DNA of 64,000 nucleotides, taken from the NCBI GenBank assembly GCA_963920525.1, contig OY986436.1, positions 26,129,318 to 26,193,317 of the forward strand, in the 5' to 3' direction. How positions within the stretch are numbered: position 1 is the stretch's first letter; every line of letters begins with the position of its first letter. Below are positions 31,849 through 42,425 of this stretch, one piece after another. Source of the stretch: Dichetophora obliterata. Its lineage: Eukaryota; Arthropoda; Insecta; Diptera; Sciomyzidae. The notes under the pieces were generated by a model. It had not been told where the DNA came from and did not search any database. It worked only from the letters and a program-made list of their open reading frames with translations. Position numbers and translations under genes: made by a program.

Positions 31849-32516
31849 CCCAGCAAAATTTTTGATGCAAATGTGACATTCATTCGTAGGAACACTGCTT
31901 CCAGAAGACATTCTATAGATCAAGCTGTGCTTCTTCTTAGCCTTATAAAGAAGTTCTTTCAAGAGGTATTCTTAAAAGCTGCTTCTGTAAGACATTCAAA
32001 TGGCATTTAAATTCAACTAAAGAACAAATATTATATATAATTATAATATATGTTTTAGATATTTTCCGTGGGATTTTTTTAACTCCCAATTAAACCCAAC
32101 CATTTACTACTTCCAACAGCAAAATGCTTTGAAAATCGGGAAAAGGATATTTTACGTAAAATTCTTTTAAACCCCCAACAAAATTTAAACACTTCTCGTT
32201 TCCCATTGCGAGAATGTCGGGAAGAGAGATATTTTCTCAGAGATTTTTTTCCACAGAAACCATTCCATTCCATGGAATGCCTTCTTAAAGTTCTTCTAGA
32301 AGACACCTACTACAATCATTTCTTTGAAGGGCTCAAAGAAATCTTCCATTGCAAAAGTTTTTAATAAAAGCACTTCTAGGTAAGATTAAGGAAAGCATTC
32401 CTCCCAATGATAAACATATGTTAAAAGAATGTCTTCTGGGTATGAAAGTGGAAGGGATGGAATTCAAAACTTTCCCTTCCACTTTAGCTTCTTTTGGAAG
32501 CACTTCTTTTGCTAGG
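31849..32516. mobile_element. MITE, CCCAGCAAAA ends (copy 2)
   Basis: A 668-bp element collinear with 7314-7930 in the same orientation. It starts CCCAGCAAAATTTTTGATG and ends CACTTCTTTTGCTAGG, flanked by TA on both sides (31847-31848, 32517-32518). This gives the clearer view of a TA target for the family. Non-coding. Confidence 0.85.
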
Positions 32517-32519
32517 TAT

Positions 32520-32801
32520 AGCCTTATTCTGGCAATTAACAATTGTTAACCAGTATTTTTTTATATTTCTATGAGTTTGTTGTAATTTTTGTTTTCAAAA
32601 CAAAATTTGAAGCTCAAAAAAAATTTTTTTTTAATGACAAATAAATAAAAATAACAGACAAACTGAAAAGCAGTTGACAATTTTTATCAAAATTTATTAT
32701 TTTTTAGCTTCAAATTTTGTTTTGAAATTAAAAAATTACAACAAACACATAGAAATATTTAAAATACTGGTTAACAATTGTTAATTTTCTAGAATAGGGC
32801 T
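32520..32801. mobile_element. Near-perfect palindromic MITE, 282 bp
   Basis: AGCCTTATTCTGG at the left mirrors CTAGAATAGGGC at the right. AATTAACAATTGTTAACCAG (32534) mirrors CTGGTTAACAATTGTTAATT, and the arms continue through TATTTCTATG and ACAAAATTTGAAGCT. It abuts the CCCAGCAAAA MITE, separated only by the TA, so the latter probably inserted at the edge of this one or into its flank. Confidence 0.85.
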
Positions 32802-33181
32802 GTTAATCAAAAGTTATGAGCGAAAAAACTAACGTGTCCCATAACTGGACACACTCCGTTATATAGAAAGATATATTATATTTTTAACCACGCTCAATAT
32901 AAATTAAAATAAATTTTACAAATACACTTTACTGCAAAACTTTCTGTTAAAAAAAAATGATGTAGCTACACAGGCAATGAAGCCCAACTGCTGCTTTAAC
33001 AATAATAAAATTATCGAGATCTAACAACACAATTCAGATTTTTTACATTCCGCTTATGTTATGCATTACAATGTTATCTCCAACAAATTTTTATAAGCAG
33101 GTAGTTTATGAAATTTTGAGTTCATAGCAAAAAAACCTAATCAGAGCAGAAGAAAATGTTGATTTCTCTACGCACCATGGT
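32802..33181. other. Non-coding DNA
   Basis: It contains the right end of the 31054-32856 element and otherwise nothing recognisable. Confidence 0.5.
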
Positions 33182-33432
33182 CCCAGTGGGCATTTTAGCT
33201 AGCGATACGCAAAAGAATGCATGCTAGCAGTGCTCTTGTTGGCGTCAATATACCTTCCATGATCGCTGCATTGATGAGTGCTTCTGTAAGGCCTACCTTT
33301 TGAAGGTTTGGAGTCTTTTCCTGTTATTTTATGTAAAAAAAATTTTTAAAAAATTTTTAAAAAATTATAAATGATCAGATCACTTAAAAAATCAAATCTT
33401 AAAGAAAAAACAAAAAAAAATAATTTTTTTTG

Positions 33433-33690
33433 TCCGACTTGGGACGCGAACCCAGGTCTCCGAAATCTAACACATTGCATATCACATTATATGAAAACTT
33501 TTATATGGAAAACTTCTAAGTCTTTTCTATTATTTTTGTATGAAGAAATTTACAAAAAAATTCCAAAAAAATTTTTAAATGGACCGAAAAATTTGTAAAA
33601 AAATTTTGATTTTAAAAAAAAATACCTAAAAAATTTATTTTTTGGGCTGAGCTGGGTTGCGAACCCGCGCTCCCGAAAACTTACTTTCAT
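33433..33690 (-). other. Two tRNA-like segments (B-box-containing), degenerate
   Basis: On the minus strand, GACCTGGGTTCGCGTCCCAAGT (about 33435-33457) and GCGCGGGTTCGCAACCCAGC (about 33650-33670) look like T-arms: GGGTTCGCGTCCC and GGGTTCGCAACCC. Each is preceded by a CGGGAG/CGGAGAC-like variable region. The D and anticodon arms are not convincing. They are probably tRNA pseudogenes or SINE heads rather than working tRNAs. Confidence 0.45.
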
Positions 33691-33725
33691 TTCTAATAAT
33701 GCAAAATAAGCTGAATTTTGTTATC

Positions 33726-33795
33726 AACTGAGGTGGACCAGTGGGTAAGATACCAGACCGCCAGCCGAAAGGACGCTGGTTCAAATCTGAAATTT
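33726..33795 (+). other. tRNA-like segment, degenerate
   Basis: GTGGACCAGTGGGTAAGATACC resembles a D-arm/A-box, then a CCGCCAGCCGAAAGG anticodon-like region, then GCTGGTTCAAATCTG as a B box. Stems pair poorly at the T-arm and acceptor, so it is probably a relic. It lies on the opposite strand from the two tRNA-like segments just upstream. Confidence 0.4.
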
Positions 33796-34219
33796 GTCAA
33801 AAGTTTTTTATTTCAAGTTGATATTTATATTGCTTTTCTTTCTAATGTACATTCTAAAGAAGGGCTTCTAGCAGGCTTCTTTAGAGTCGCGAGAGCGGAA
33901 GGCCTACAAAATTTTCTCGTTTCATATAAAAAAGCTTATGGGCTTGGAAACGAGCACGGAAGGGCTAAGAAATCCATATGATGGCCTGCTAGAAGCGCTT
34001 CAAAGACCTGCTTTTGCCCACTGGGGTGTTCGAAGTAAATCTTTAGCACTCACATTTATGTTGATATATTATACATTTAGACATCCTTGAATGAAACACA
34101 AATCGATGAAATGATTCCTCAGGATGAACCTTCTCACGAGACCCTTCGAAAAAAGAAACTAAATTCTAGGATTTTTTTTTTTTTTTGCTGTTTGTGCTTA
34201 AATGCATAGTTTCAATAAC

Positions 34220-34621
34220 AGGGATATTCACTGGTTGATGCAAAACGCAGCTGCGGTGATGCAAAAATGCAAGATTGCGAACTTTTGCATCAAACACATT
34301 GGAAGCAATTTTCCAACTCTTCTTAAATTATGCACTGCTCACACCTACTGCAAGAACGCACAAGCAATGATGCTAAACACGTGATTGAAATAACAGTTAC
34401 TGTTGTTTTCAAACATATTTGCCACCTGTGTAAAACTAGAACAAGGTTAAATTAGTACGTTGATTTTAATAACTTTTTGTGATTTTGAAATGAGGTGGCA
34501 ATATATTTACTGTTCAGATCATATTAACAGAGTTGTAAAGCTGAAGTTGTTCTGAAGTTCACGCGTTAATGCGTAAAATATCTTGCATTTTGACATTCGC
34601 ATCAACCCATGAATACCCCTA
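34220..34621. mobile_element. MITE of the TAGGGGTATTCAC family (402 bp)
   Basis: Starts AGGGATATTCACTGGTTGATGC and ends GCATCAACCCATGAATACCCCTA, inverted copies. The interior has repeated TGATGCAAAA and GCGTTAATGCG words. Non-coding. It lies about 400 bp upstream of the coding exon. Confidence 0.8.
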
Positions 34622-35042
34622 ATGAATTGATCACTTTTGCATTAGTTGACGAACATCTATTTTACACAATAAGCTAAAAAGTTTCAGTATACAAAAATTA
34701 GATTTTAGCTATATCCCTTCTCTTTGCAAATTTTTAAAAAAATATTCTTTTATTAGAAAAGAAAGACATGTTTTGACAAACCAAAAGTCATGCATTTATA
34801 ATGGTATGTCTTAAGAAACTATTCTACAAATGATCAAATGTAAATGAAGTGGATTGAAGGGAATTAAAATTAAATACAAGTGCTAGCAAGAAAAAGAAAA
34901 ACGAGTACATAACAAAATCCACAAAGTGCAAAAAGAAACTAAGTGGATAGAGCAAAAATAACAGTGAAAATTTTTATAAAAAAAAAAAATAAAAAAAAAT
35001 ATCGAGCAGAAATAAATTTAAAATTAAATACAAAAACTAAAC

Positions 35043-35296
35043 ATGGCAGCGACTGTGCAACAAGCAACAACAGCAAACACTACCAACAACACACCAGGTG
35101 GCAACACTGCCCCAAGCCTCACGCAAAATCCACGCCTCAAACGCATCGTCTATTCGAAATATCGTGAGTTACTCGGATCCTACAATGACAAGGCGAACGC
35201 CATCATTGAGACGCTGCCAGCGTATATGGTTCAAAAGGATCGAGGATTCAATTTCGAGCCATGTCTGCTGCAACAACATGTGGACGATGAAATGAC
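35043..35296 (+). CDS. First coding exon of an unrecognised host gene
   Basis: The start context is AACTAAACATGGC, close to the fly consensus. It gives 84 whole codons plus two bases, then the consensus donor GTAAGT at 35297. Residues 1-28 are Ala/Thr/Asn/Gln-rich, low complexity and probably disordered (TTANTTNNTPGG). Residues 29-84 are compositionally ordinary and look conserved: NPRLKRIVYSKYRELLGSYN, a helical basic-amphipathic stretch, then NAIIETLPAYMVQKDRGF and FEPCLLQQHVDDEMT. I do not recognise the family and assign no function. Upstream, 34880-35042 is A-rich without long frames, consistent with a 5' UTR. No following exon is seen, so the intron would exceed 28 kb. Two other frames over the same bases are shadows. 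The codon composition is far less AT-biased than the flanks, which supports real coding. Confidence 0.75.
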
Positions 35297-37468
35297 GTAA
35301 GTGCTGCACTCCTGAGCTGTGATAATATTTTCGCCAAGTTTTGACATTTAAAATTATCATTATTTTTTTTTTTGCGACAAACAACACAGCTTTTGTTTAT
35401 TTTCATTGATAAAAATATTTAAACAAAAGATTAAATATCTCAGGTTTTTTTCTCTGTTTTTCTCAGATAAATTCATTTGTTGTTTATTATGACTGCGAAG
35501 CTAAGAGCGGCATTTTTACGACCGAGAGTCTAGATTATTGCAAATTTTAATTACTTAATAAATAGATATGTGAATAAAGAATTTACAGATAAGGTCAGAT
35601 GCAATAAACTGCGCATTTTAATAAAAATTTAAAGATATATTCTTAAAATGTTCCAAAACTATTGAATAATATAATTCTTTTATAGAGTATTTTTTCGATA
35701 TCTTCGATAAAATATTCACCAAAATAATTTCGTAATCAAGACCGAAACACATCTGACACATTTTTCATTTAAATGTCAATATCCTTCAACCCAAACGTGC
35801 GTCACACAGCAGCTATATTAACATTTCATAAAAAGTTTCCCTGCTGCTGGCATAATTTATGTTTTTTATTAACAGCTTATCTGTGATCCAGTAGCCGATT
35901 GTTGGAAAAAAATTTGGACACAAACCAGATGTGCTAAAATTAATAAAATAATATCGAATCACAACAAAATATATCAAAAATTGATTTGTTTTTTACAAGC
36001 CGTTAGTATTTTTATCACAATAATAAACGATTAGTCACAAGTAAACCATTTTTTTTGAGAGAGAAAAACGCAAAAATCCACGATTATATAAGCAATATGG
36101 AATGAGTCAGAAAATTGAATTTGTTAAAACTCCAGATGGTTTCAGATTGCAATTTTGTAAGAAATGTAAATAAAAACACTCAGTAAAATTAAAGCCTGTT
36201 TTTAAGAAGTTTATCAACGAATAAACAAAATATATTTTTAGTGTTTTTAGAAACACAACTTTTTGTTGTTGTCGAACAACAGAAGAATATTAGGGGTAGT
36301 CAGGATGCGCCACATTTTTGTTATTTTAAATATATACTAGCACACCACTGTTGTGGACTAGACATGGGTAACGCATCAAAAAATGCTGCGCTGATACACC
36401 AACCCAAGCGCATTTTACTGTATCAGCGTAGTGCGTTAACGCAATTGCTTCATGAGGTAGTTTAAAATGCCATAGGCAAAATAAAACTCGATTCTAAATT
36501 TAGTATAAGTATTTTTGACAGTTTTTAAATATAATATGTTATCAAAAAGCTTGCTTTAAATTTAGAGTCGACTTTTATTTTGACTATGGTTATGGGCCTA
36601 TGACGTCTATTTTAACACGATGTTGATCAGTACAGGATGTTTTTTTAGTTCATTATATTAACTTATATTTTGAACCGAAAAAATAAAATTCAAATTTTAA
36701 CTTATATTTTTGATCGAAAAATATACGTCAAATTTTAACTTTTATTTTTGATCAAAAAATATTTTTTCAATCAGGTTTAAAAATAAATTTTGGATAGAAA
36801 TAAAATCGACAAATAGTAAATTGTTATAATGGTATTAAAAATTATGACATTTTTCTGATTCTTTTCTGGTCGAAAAAATATCGAGCAAAGATTGATTTTA
36901 ACTTAAATCGACAAGATTTCGATTGATATTATATAATAAAATAAATAATATTATAATATTATAAAAATTATAATATTAATAAAATTAATACTTTTTAATC
37001 ATCCAATCGAATCATATTTAGATAATTATATTTTTTCAAAAATATAATCATTAATCGAAATAACATCGATTTAAAATTGATTTTTTTAAAAATATATTGA
37101 TCAAATTCTGATTTTTATTTAAATTAAAAAAAAATATCGATCACTATTTTATTTTTATTTTTAGTCAGGAAAATATGTATCAAGAAATGATTTTTATTTC
37201 TGATCGAAAAAATCGATAACAAAATAATTGTTTTCATTTGATTTTTATTTGAAAAATCATGATTGATTTTTTAAATCTTATAAAAGAGATTGATCAATAA
37301 ATTAAATTTTTTTAAAATGACAAAATATCAACCATGGCTTGATTTTTATTTTTGATAAATTCGATTTTCGTTATTAATTTTGATATTAATCGAAAAAATA
37401 TCGGTCATAAAATGGTTTTACTATCTTTCGATTTAAAAATAATTTGCCTTTCCTGACAAAAAATACAA
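35297..37468. other. Start of a long intron, non-coding
   Basis: Begins with the GTAAGT donor. 36590-37400 is an AT-rich stretch with recurrent TTTTTGATCGAAAAATAT-like words, a degenerate short repeat. TTAGGGGTAGTCAGGATGCG at 36293 resembles the TAGGGGTATTCAC family end, and 36370-36440 holds an imperfect palindrome around GTAACGCATC/GTGCGTTAAC. No exon found. Confidence 0.5.
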
Positions 37469-37572
37469 TAGGGGTATTCACGATGTTGTGTATTTGGTCT
37501 TGTGTTGTGTATTTGTGATACATTTTATTTAAACATATATAACATTCCACACAATATTTGCCACACACTTTT
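37469..37572. mobile_element. Partial MITE of the TAGGGGTATTCAC family
   Basis: TAGGGGTATTCACGATGTTG followed by two tandem TTGTGTTGTGTATTTG-like units. The opposite end, near 37550, has CACACAATATTTGCCACACAC but no clean GTGAATACCCC, so the right end is truncated or decayed. Confidence 0.5.
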
Positions 37573-37781
37573 TTTAAATATTCGAATATTTACGTATTTT
37601 TTATTTCTTGGTTTAGAGAAAAATTATTCTGAAATTCTACGTTTTTAGAAAAAGAACACTTTTCAATCGCTTATCATAAAAGAACCTTTTTCATATCTTA
37701 CGAAGATACAAAAATTTTCCTTAGATATGAAATGTGCGCCTTTTGCTCAACTTTCGAAAGATCGAATAAAAAATCTTGTCT

Positions 37782-38031
37782 GATATCTGTGGTCACAAGG
37801 AATAACGACTGAACTCAAAGTATCGTAAAAACGATATTTTAATTGCACGTACTGCGACCCATTTTTTTGAAATATATGAACCGTTACAAACAAAATATGT
37901 GCAGACATATGTGATGATCAATTCTGGGCAAAAAATAAATATCTGCGTACTTCCAAAAATAAAATAAATTCCATATCGTTTTTTTACGATATTCTGAGTT
38001 TAGTCATTATTCCTTGTGACCACAGATATAT
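37782..38031. mobile_element. Palindromic MITE, 250 bp
   Basis: GATATCTGTGGTCACAAGGA at 37782 mirrors TCCTTGTGACCACAGATAT at the right end. The arms continue through GACTGAACTCA and TATCGTAAAAA for about 55 bp. Non-coding interior. Confidence 0.85.
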
Positions 38032-39177
38032 CTTATCAAATATCACATAAAAATATCATATTACATAATATAGGAAAAAATTAACCGTAAGAATTCTAAA
38101 GTGAATTTATAAAAATCTTTTGAATAATTGAAAAAATTATTTTACAATTAAGAGTTTATTCCTTAACTCTTTAAAGTACCATGGGACAAAATTTGAACCA
38201 CTGAAAAATAAATCTTTGTAGTATGTTGGGACAAAATTCAACCCACTCAGATTTGATGTTTGTAATAAAATATAACAAAAATAAATATGATGAAAATAAT
38301 AAAAATAAATAATAATTAAATAAGAAAAATATGTTTGACTTTTTTTTCTTGTGCCTTAAGGGTACAATTATAATTAAATTTCCGTACCTCGAAGAGTTAA
38401 TACATGCAACCAAAGCCACCCTTTCGGAAAGTTCGAAGCTGAAAATGAAGCAAAAATAAAAGTATTTTGAGGTATTAATATATAGTATAAAGCATATTAA
38501 TCAAATCAAAGTAAAAAATTTAAACAACCTGTCGTTCGTTTATTCAATTATCTATATTTACAGCAGCAACTGAACTCGATTAACATTTTAATAATATATT
38601 CCAATTCCTAATCAAATATTCAATAGCTATTGAGCTATTTAGAGTATGGTTATTTCAAAAACCTCAAATATGTTTTTGCTTAAAATTGAAAGATTTTATA
38701 TCAACTTAGTTTTCCTTAGCTTTATTTAATTTCTAACAAAATATTTTTGTAAACAACTATACTGTTCTCAATTACAAATTGATATTGAATCGAATTGTAT
38801 TTTTATTTATTAAACGTCCACTAAATTTTTGTGTTTTCAATTAATTAATTGCTAGTTGCTGGTTTTTTAATAGTTTTTATTTTAAAAGGTCAGCAATAAA
38901 ATAAATCAAATAATCAAAGAATTTAAATAATTTTGGAATTTCAATGTGGTCGCACGCGTTTGATTTGATTCCTTTAATTGGATCCAATAGCATTTTAATT
39001 GTTAATATCAGAACAATTAGTTTTATGACCCTTGATTTATAACTCAACCGTCATCAATAAAGTTAACTTTTAATTTTTAATGCATAGATTTTTGTAAAGT
39101 AAAGTTAAGATACACGTGGAGAAGTTAATTTGGTAGCAATTTAAAAAAAAAACACAGACGAAAGAGATCGAAACAAT
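38032..39177. other. Non-coding intronic DNA
   Basis: AT-rich. I see no gene or defined repeat. Confidence 0.5.
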
Positions 39178-39430
39178 AGGGGTATTCACGATACAGTGCA
39201 GTTGAGAACGTGAGGACTTGTGTACTTTACAAAAATAAAATACACGTACGTCAAAGATCTGCGCAAGTGCTTTTCTACTGTAGCCTCAAACTTGAAGACA
39301 TGAGGACTAGAGCAATTCTACAGTTGTGTGCATACAAAAATTTGACAGCTTTAAAATAGTGATGGAGGTGTGTTCAAGAAAACCTTACTGCACAACTGAA
39401 CATAAAAGTGCACTGAATCGTGAAATTTAG
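39178..39430. mobile_element. MITE of the TAGGGGTATTCAC family, empty-site paralogue
   Basis: Starts AGGGGTATTCACGATACAGT. Its other end GTGCACTGAATCGTGAA has lost the outer ATACCCC. In reverse orientation it matches the copy at 62093-62660 throughout (AACACACCTCCATCACTATTT, GACGTACGTGTATTTTATTT) and lacks that copy's 282-bp inner insertion. The equivalent site reads CAAGTTTGAGGC on the reverse strand. Confidence 0.8.
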
Positions 39431-39960
39431 AAAATATCAATAGAATTTCAGAAATATCATTTCAAATTAGTTAAAAAAATCAGTAATTTAATGAAATCAT
39501 TTAGAGAGATCAATTCAATTTTAGAAAAGATTGACTGAAACTCAAAACTCCGTTTGAAATTCAGAATAAATCAATTTATACTCAGTAATTTCATTTGAAA
39601 TTCAGAAAATATCCAATAAAATTCAGTATTCTATTTGAATGCAGAACAGATCAATTATAGATCAATTACAGATCAAAATTAATAAAAGATGAATTAAAAT
39701 GCATAATAGAATGGTTTATTAAAACTCAGAAAATCTTTTTGAAATTCTGTAAGCATTCATTTGAATTCTGAATTCAATTTGGTATGGAATTCAGAATATA
39801 TCAATATAAATTCAAAACTTATATTTAAAATCCAAAAAAACCTTCTGAAATTGCATTGCAAATTCAAAAAAAGTATACTGAGGTAAAAAACTGCTTTTGA
39901 AATTCAGAAGAGGTCAATGGAATTCGGAATTTTATTTTAAACTAGTAAGAAATTATTTTC
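39431..39960. repeat. Degenerate short tandem repeat, AATTCAGAA-based
   Basis: About a dozen diverged units of 40-70 bp built on GAAATTCAGAAnATATCAAT, running to about 39950. The unit is too degenerate to fix a period by eye. No coding capacity. Confidence 0.6.
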
Positions 39961-41010
39961 GATTCGTGGTGCTTATCCAATTTCGCTAAAACTCAAATGC
40001 AGAACACGTTTAAGATATGAAAGATTAAGTGTTAGATATGCTGCTAATACACATTTTTGTGGAATTTTTAAAAATTTTGCTACTATAATGACGTCACTTT
40101 GTATGGGAGACTGGCCAAGTTTGTATACGATTTTGTCAAATTCTAAACTCAAAGTGAATCTCAATATTCTTTGCATATGTGCATAATTTTAAATAATTAA
40201 ATGAATTTTTGCGGAGTTTTTAAAGACTTAACTGTTTTCATATAGCTACTTTGTAACGACAAATTTCAAAATTTTTGACAAATTTCAAATTTTGCGACCA
40301 AAACTTTTATGGGCATTTTCACCAAAAGGTCTACCGTGACTGAAAAATAAAACGTTACTGAGGCCACCATAATATAATAGAGAAAAAAAATTTTTAAATT
40401 TATATTGTGAGAGTACTGAGAGCTGATCTCAATTTGAATTGAAAAAAATGGCATCAAACATGATGCCTGGCAACTAAGGTTGAAAAATTGTGGCAAAAGT
40501 TGAAAAATTTTAACCTAAGTTAGAATAAGCACATATAGCAAATACTCGTATATTACAAAGTTAAACTAAATTTCTATTTAGATTGCGATTTTAACGGTCC
40601 TGAATCACACTGTTAATATTTTTCTAGTTCAATTAAACAAATTAAACTAAAAAAGTGTGCACTTCTTCCAAGGGAAAAATCTGTAACGTGACGTATGTAC
40701 GGTAACGTATCATGTTATGGTTTGTATAAAAAAATATTAAAAAACTTTTTCAACGAAACAACTATAAATACAAAGCAACATTATCCCAGATTATATTAAA
40801 GCAACTTTCATTAAAAAACTCGTCACACTTCGCAAATTTTTGTGTTTATATTGATGCAGGCAAAAACCACTTCAATTTATTGTTACGTAACGTGTCTGTT
40901 TTTGTTTGCTTAACTTAAAAGGCGTACGAACGTTACGTGCGCGACCATGGAAATGCCCATATGCAAAATTTCAAGATAGTTTTTTACACAACACTTTTTG
41001 TCGCATTTAC
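39961..41010. other. Non-coding intronic DNA
   Basis: No gene. Short frames at 39973-40176 and 40266-40496 have no family resemblance. Confidence 0.5.
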
Positions 41011-42425
41011 AATTACCATTACCATTACCATTACCATTACCATTACCATTACCATTACCATTACCATTACCATTACCATTACCATTACCATTACCATTAC
41101 CATTACCATTACCATTACCATTACCATTAACATTACCATTACCATTAACATTACCATTACCATTACCATTACCATTACCATTACCATTACCATTACCATT
41201 ACCATTACCATTACCATTACCATTACCATTACCATTACCATTACCATTACCATTACCATTACCATTACCATTACCATTACCATTACCATTACCATTACCA
41301 TTACCATTACCATTACCATTACCATTACCATTACCATTACCATTACCATTACCATTACCATTACCATTACCATTACCATTACCATTACCATTACCATTAC
41401 CATTACCATTACCATTACCATTACCATTACCATTACCATTACCATTACCATTACCATTACCATTACCATTACCATTACCATTACCATTACCATTACCATT
41501 ACCATTACCATTACCATTACCATTACCATTACCATTACCATTACCATTACCATTACTATTAAAATTACCATTACCATTACCATTACCATTACCATTACCA
41601 TTACCATTACCATTACCATTACCATTACCATTACCATTACCATTACCATTACCATTACCATTACCATTACCATTACCATTACCTTTACCATTACCATTAC
41701 CATTACTATTAAAATTACCATTACCATTACCATTACCATTACCATTACCATTACCATTACCATTACCATTACCATTACCATTACCATTACCATTACCATT
41801 ACCATTACCATTACCATTACCATTACCATTACCATTACCATTACCATTACCATTACCATTACCATTACCATTACCATTACCATTACCATTACCATTACCA
41901 TTACCATTACCATTACCATTACCATTACCATTACCATTACCATTACCATTACCATTACCATTACCATTACCATTACCATTACCATTACCATTACCATTAC
42001 CATTACCATTACCATTACCATTACCATTACCATTACCATTACCATTACCATTACCATTACCATTACCATTACCATTACCATTACCATTACCATTACCATT
42101 ACCATTACCATTACCATTACCATTACCATTACCATTACCATTACCATTACCATTACCATTACCATTACCATTACCATTACCATTACCATTACCATTACCA
42201 TTACCATTACCATTACCATTACCATTACCATTACCATTACCATTACCATTACCATTACCATTACCATTACCATTACCATTACCATTACCATTACCATTAC
42301 CATTACCATTACCATTACCATTACCATTACCATTACCATTACCATTACCATTACCATTACCATTACCATTACCATTACCATTACCATTACCATTACCATT
42401 ACTATTATCATTACCATTACCATGG
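41011..42425. repeat. (CATTAC)n hexanucleotide array, ~1.4 kb, ~236 units
   Basis: An almost pure tandem hexamer (CATTAC on +, GTAATG on -). Interruptions are few: an A for C at 41130 and 41148, a CTATTAAAATT variant at 41555-41565 and again at 41705-41715 (exactly 150 bp apart), CCTTTACC near 41682, and a CTATTATCATT variant at 42402-42412. It ends in CATTACCATGGTAATG, a palindrome. Because the unit is two codons long, five of six frames stay open as dipeptide repeats (Ile-Thr, Leu-Pro, His-Tyr, Gly-Asn, Met-Val) and yield false ORFs of about 475-540 codons. The assembled length may be a minimum. Confidence 0.95.

Larger units (their letters stand above)
31054..32856. mobile_element. TIR element with GTGTCCCA motifs, carrying nested MITEs
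   Basis: The left end AACGTCTCCGGTTTTGGGACACC pattern (31054 onward) is inverted at 32832-32856 (GTGTCCCATAACTGGACAC). Related words recur inside (TGTGGGACACCCC at ~31370 and GTGTCCCACAACCAGTTAC at ~31677). Two MITEs (31849-32516 and 32520-32801) sit within it. The frame at 31282-31605 (107 codons) is not recognisable and I do not call it a gene. Confidence 0.5.
33182..34025. mobile_element. TIR element, CCCAGTGGGC ends, with tRNA-like inserts
   Basis: The left end CCCAGTGGGCATTTTAGC and right end GCTTTTGCCCACTGGGG are inverted. Near the ends, CTAGCAGTG (33226) and GGCTTCTAGCAGGC (33863) recur in both orientations. About 844 bp with no protein-coding capacity. It holds three tRNA-like segments (next entries). 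Boundaries are supported only by the ~12-bp terminal match. Confidence 0.6.
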
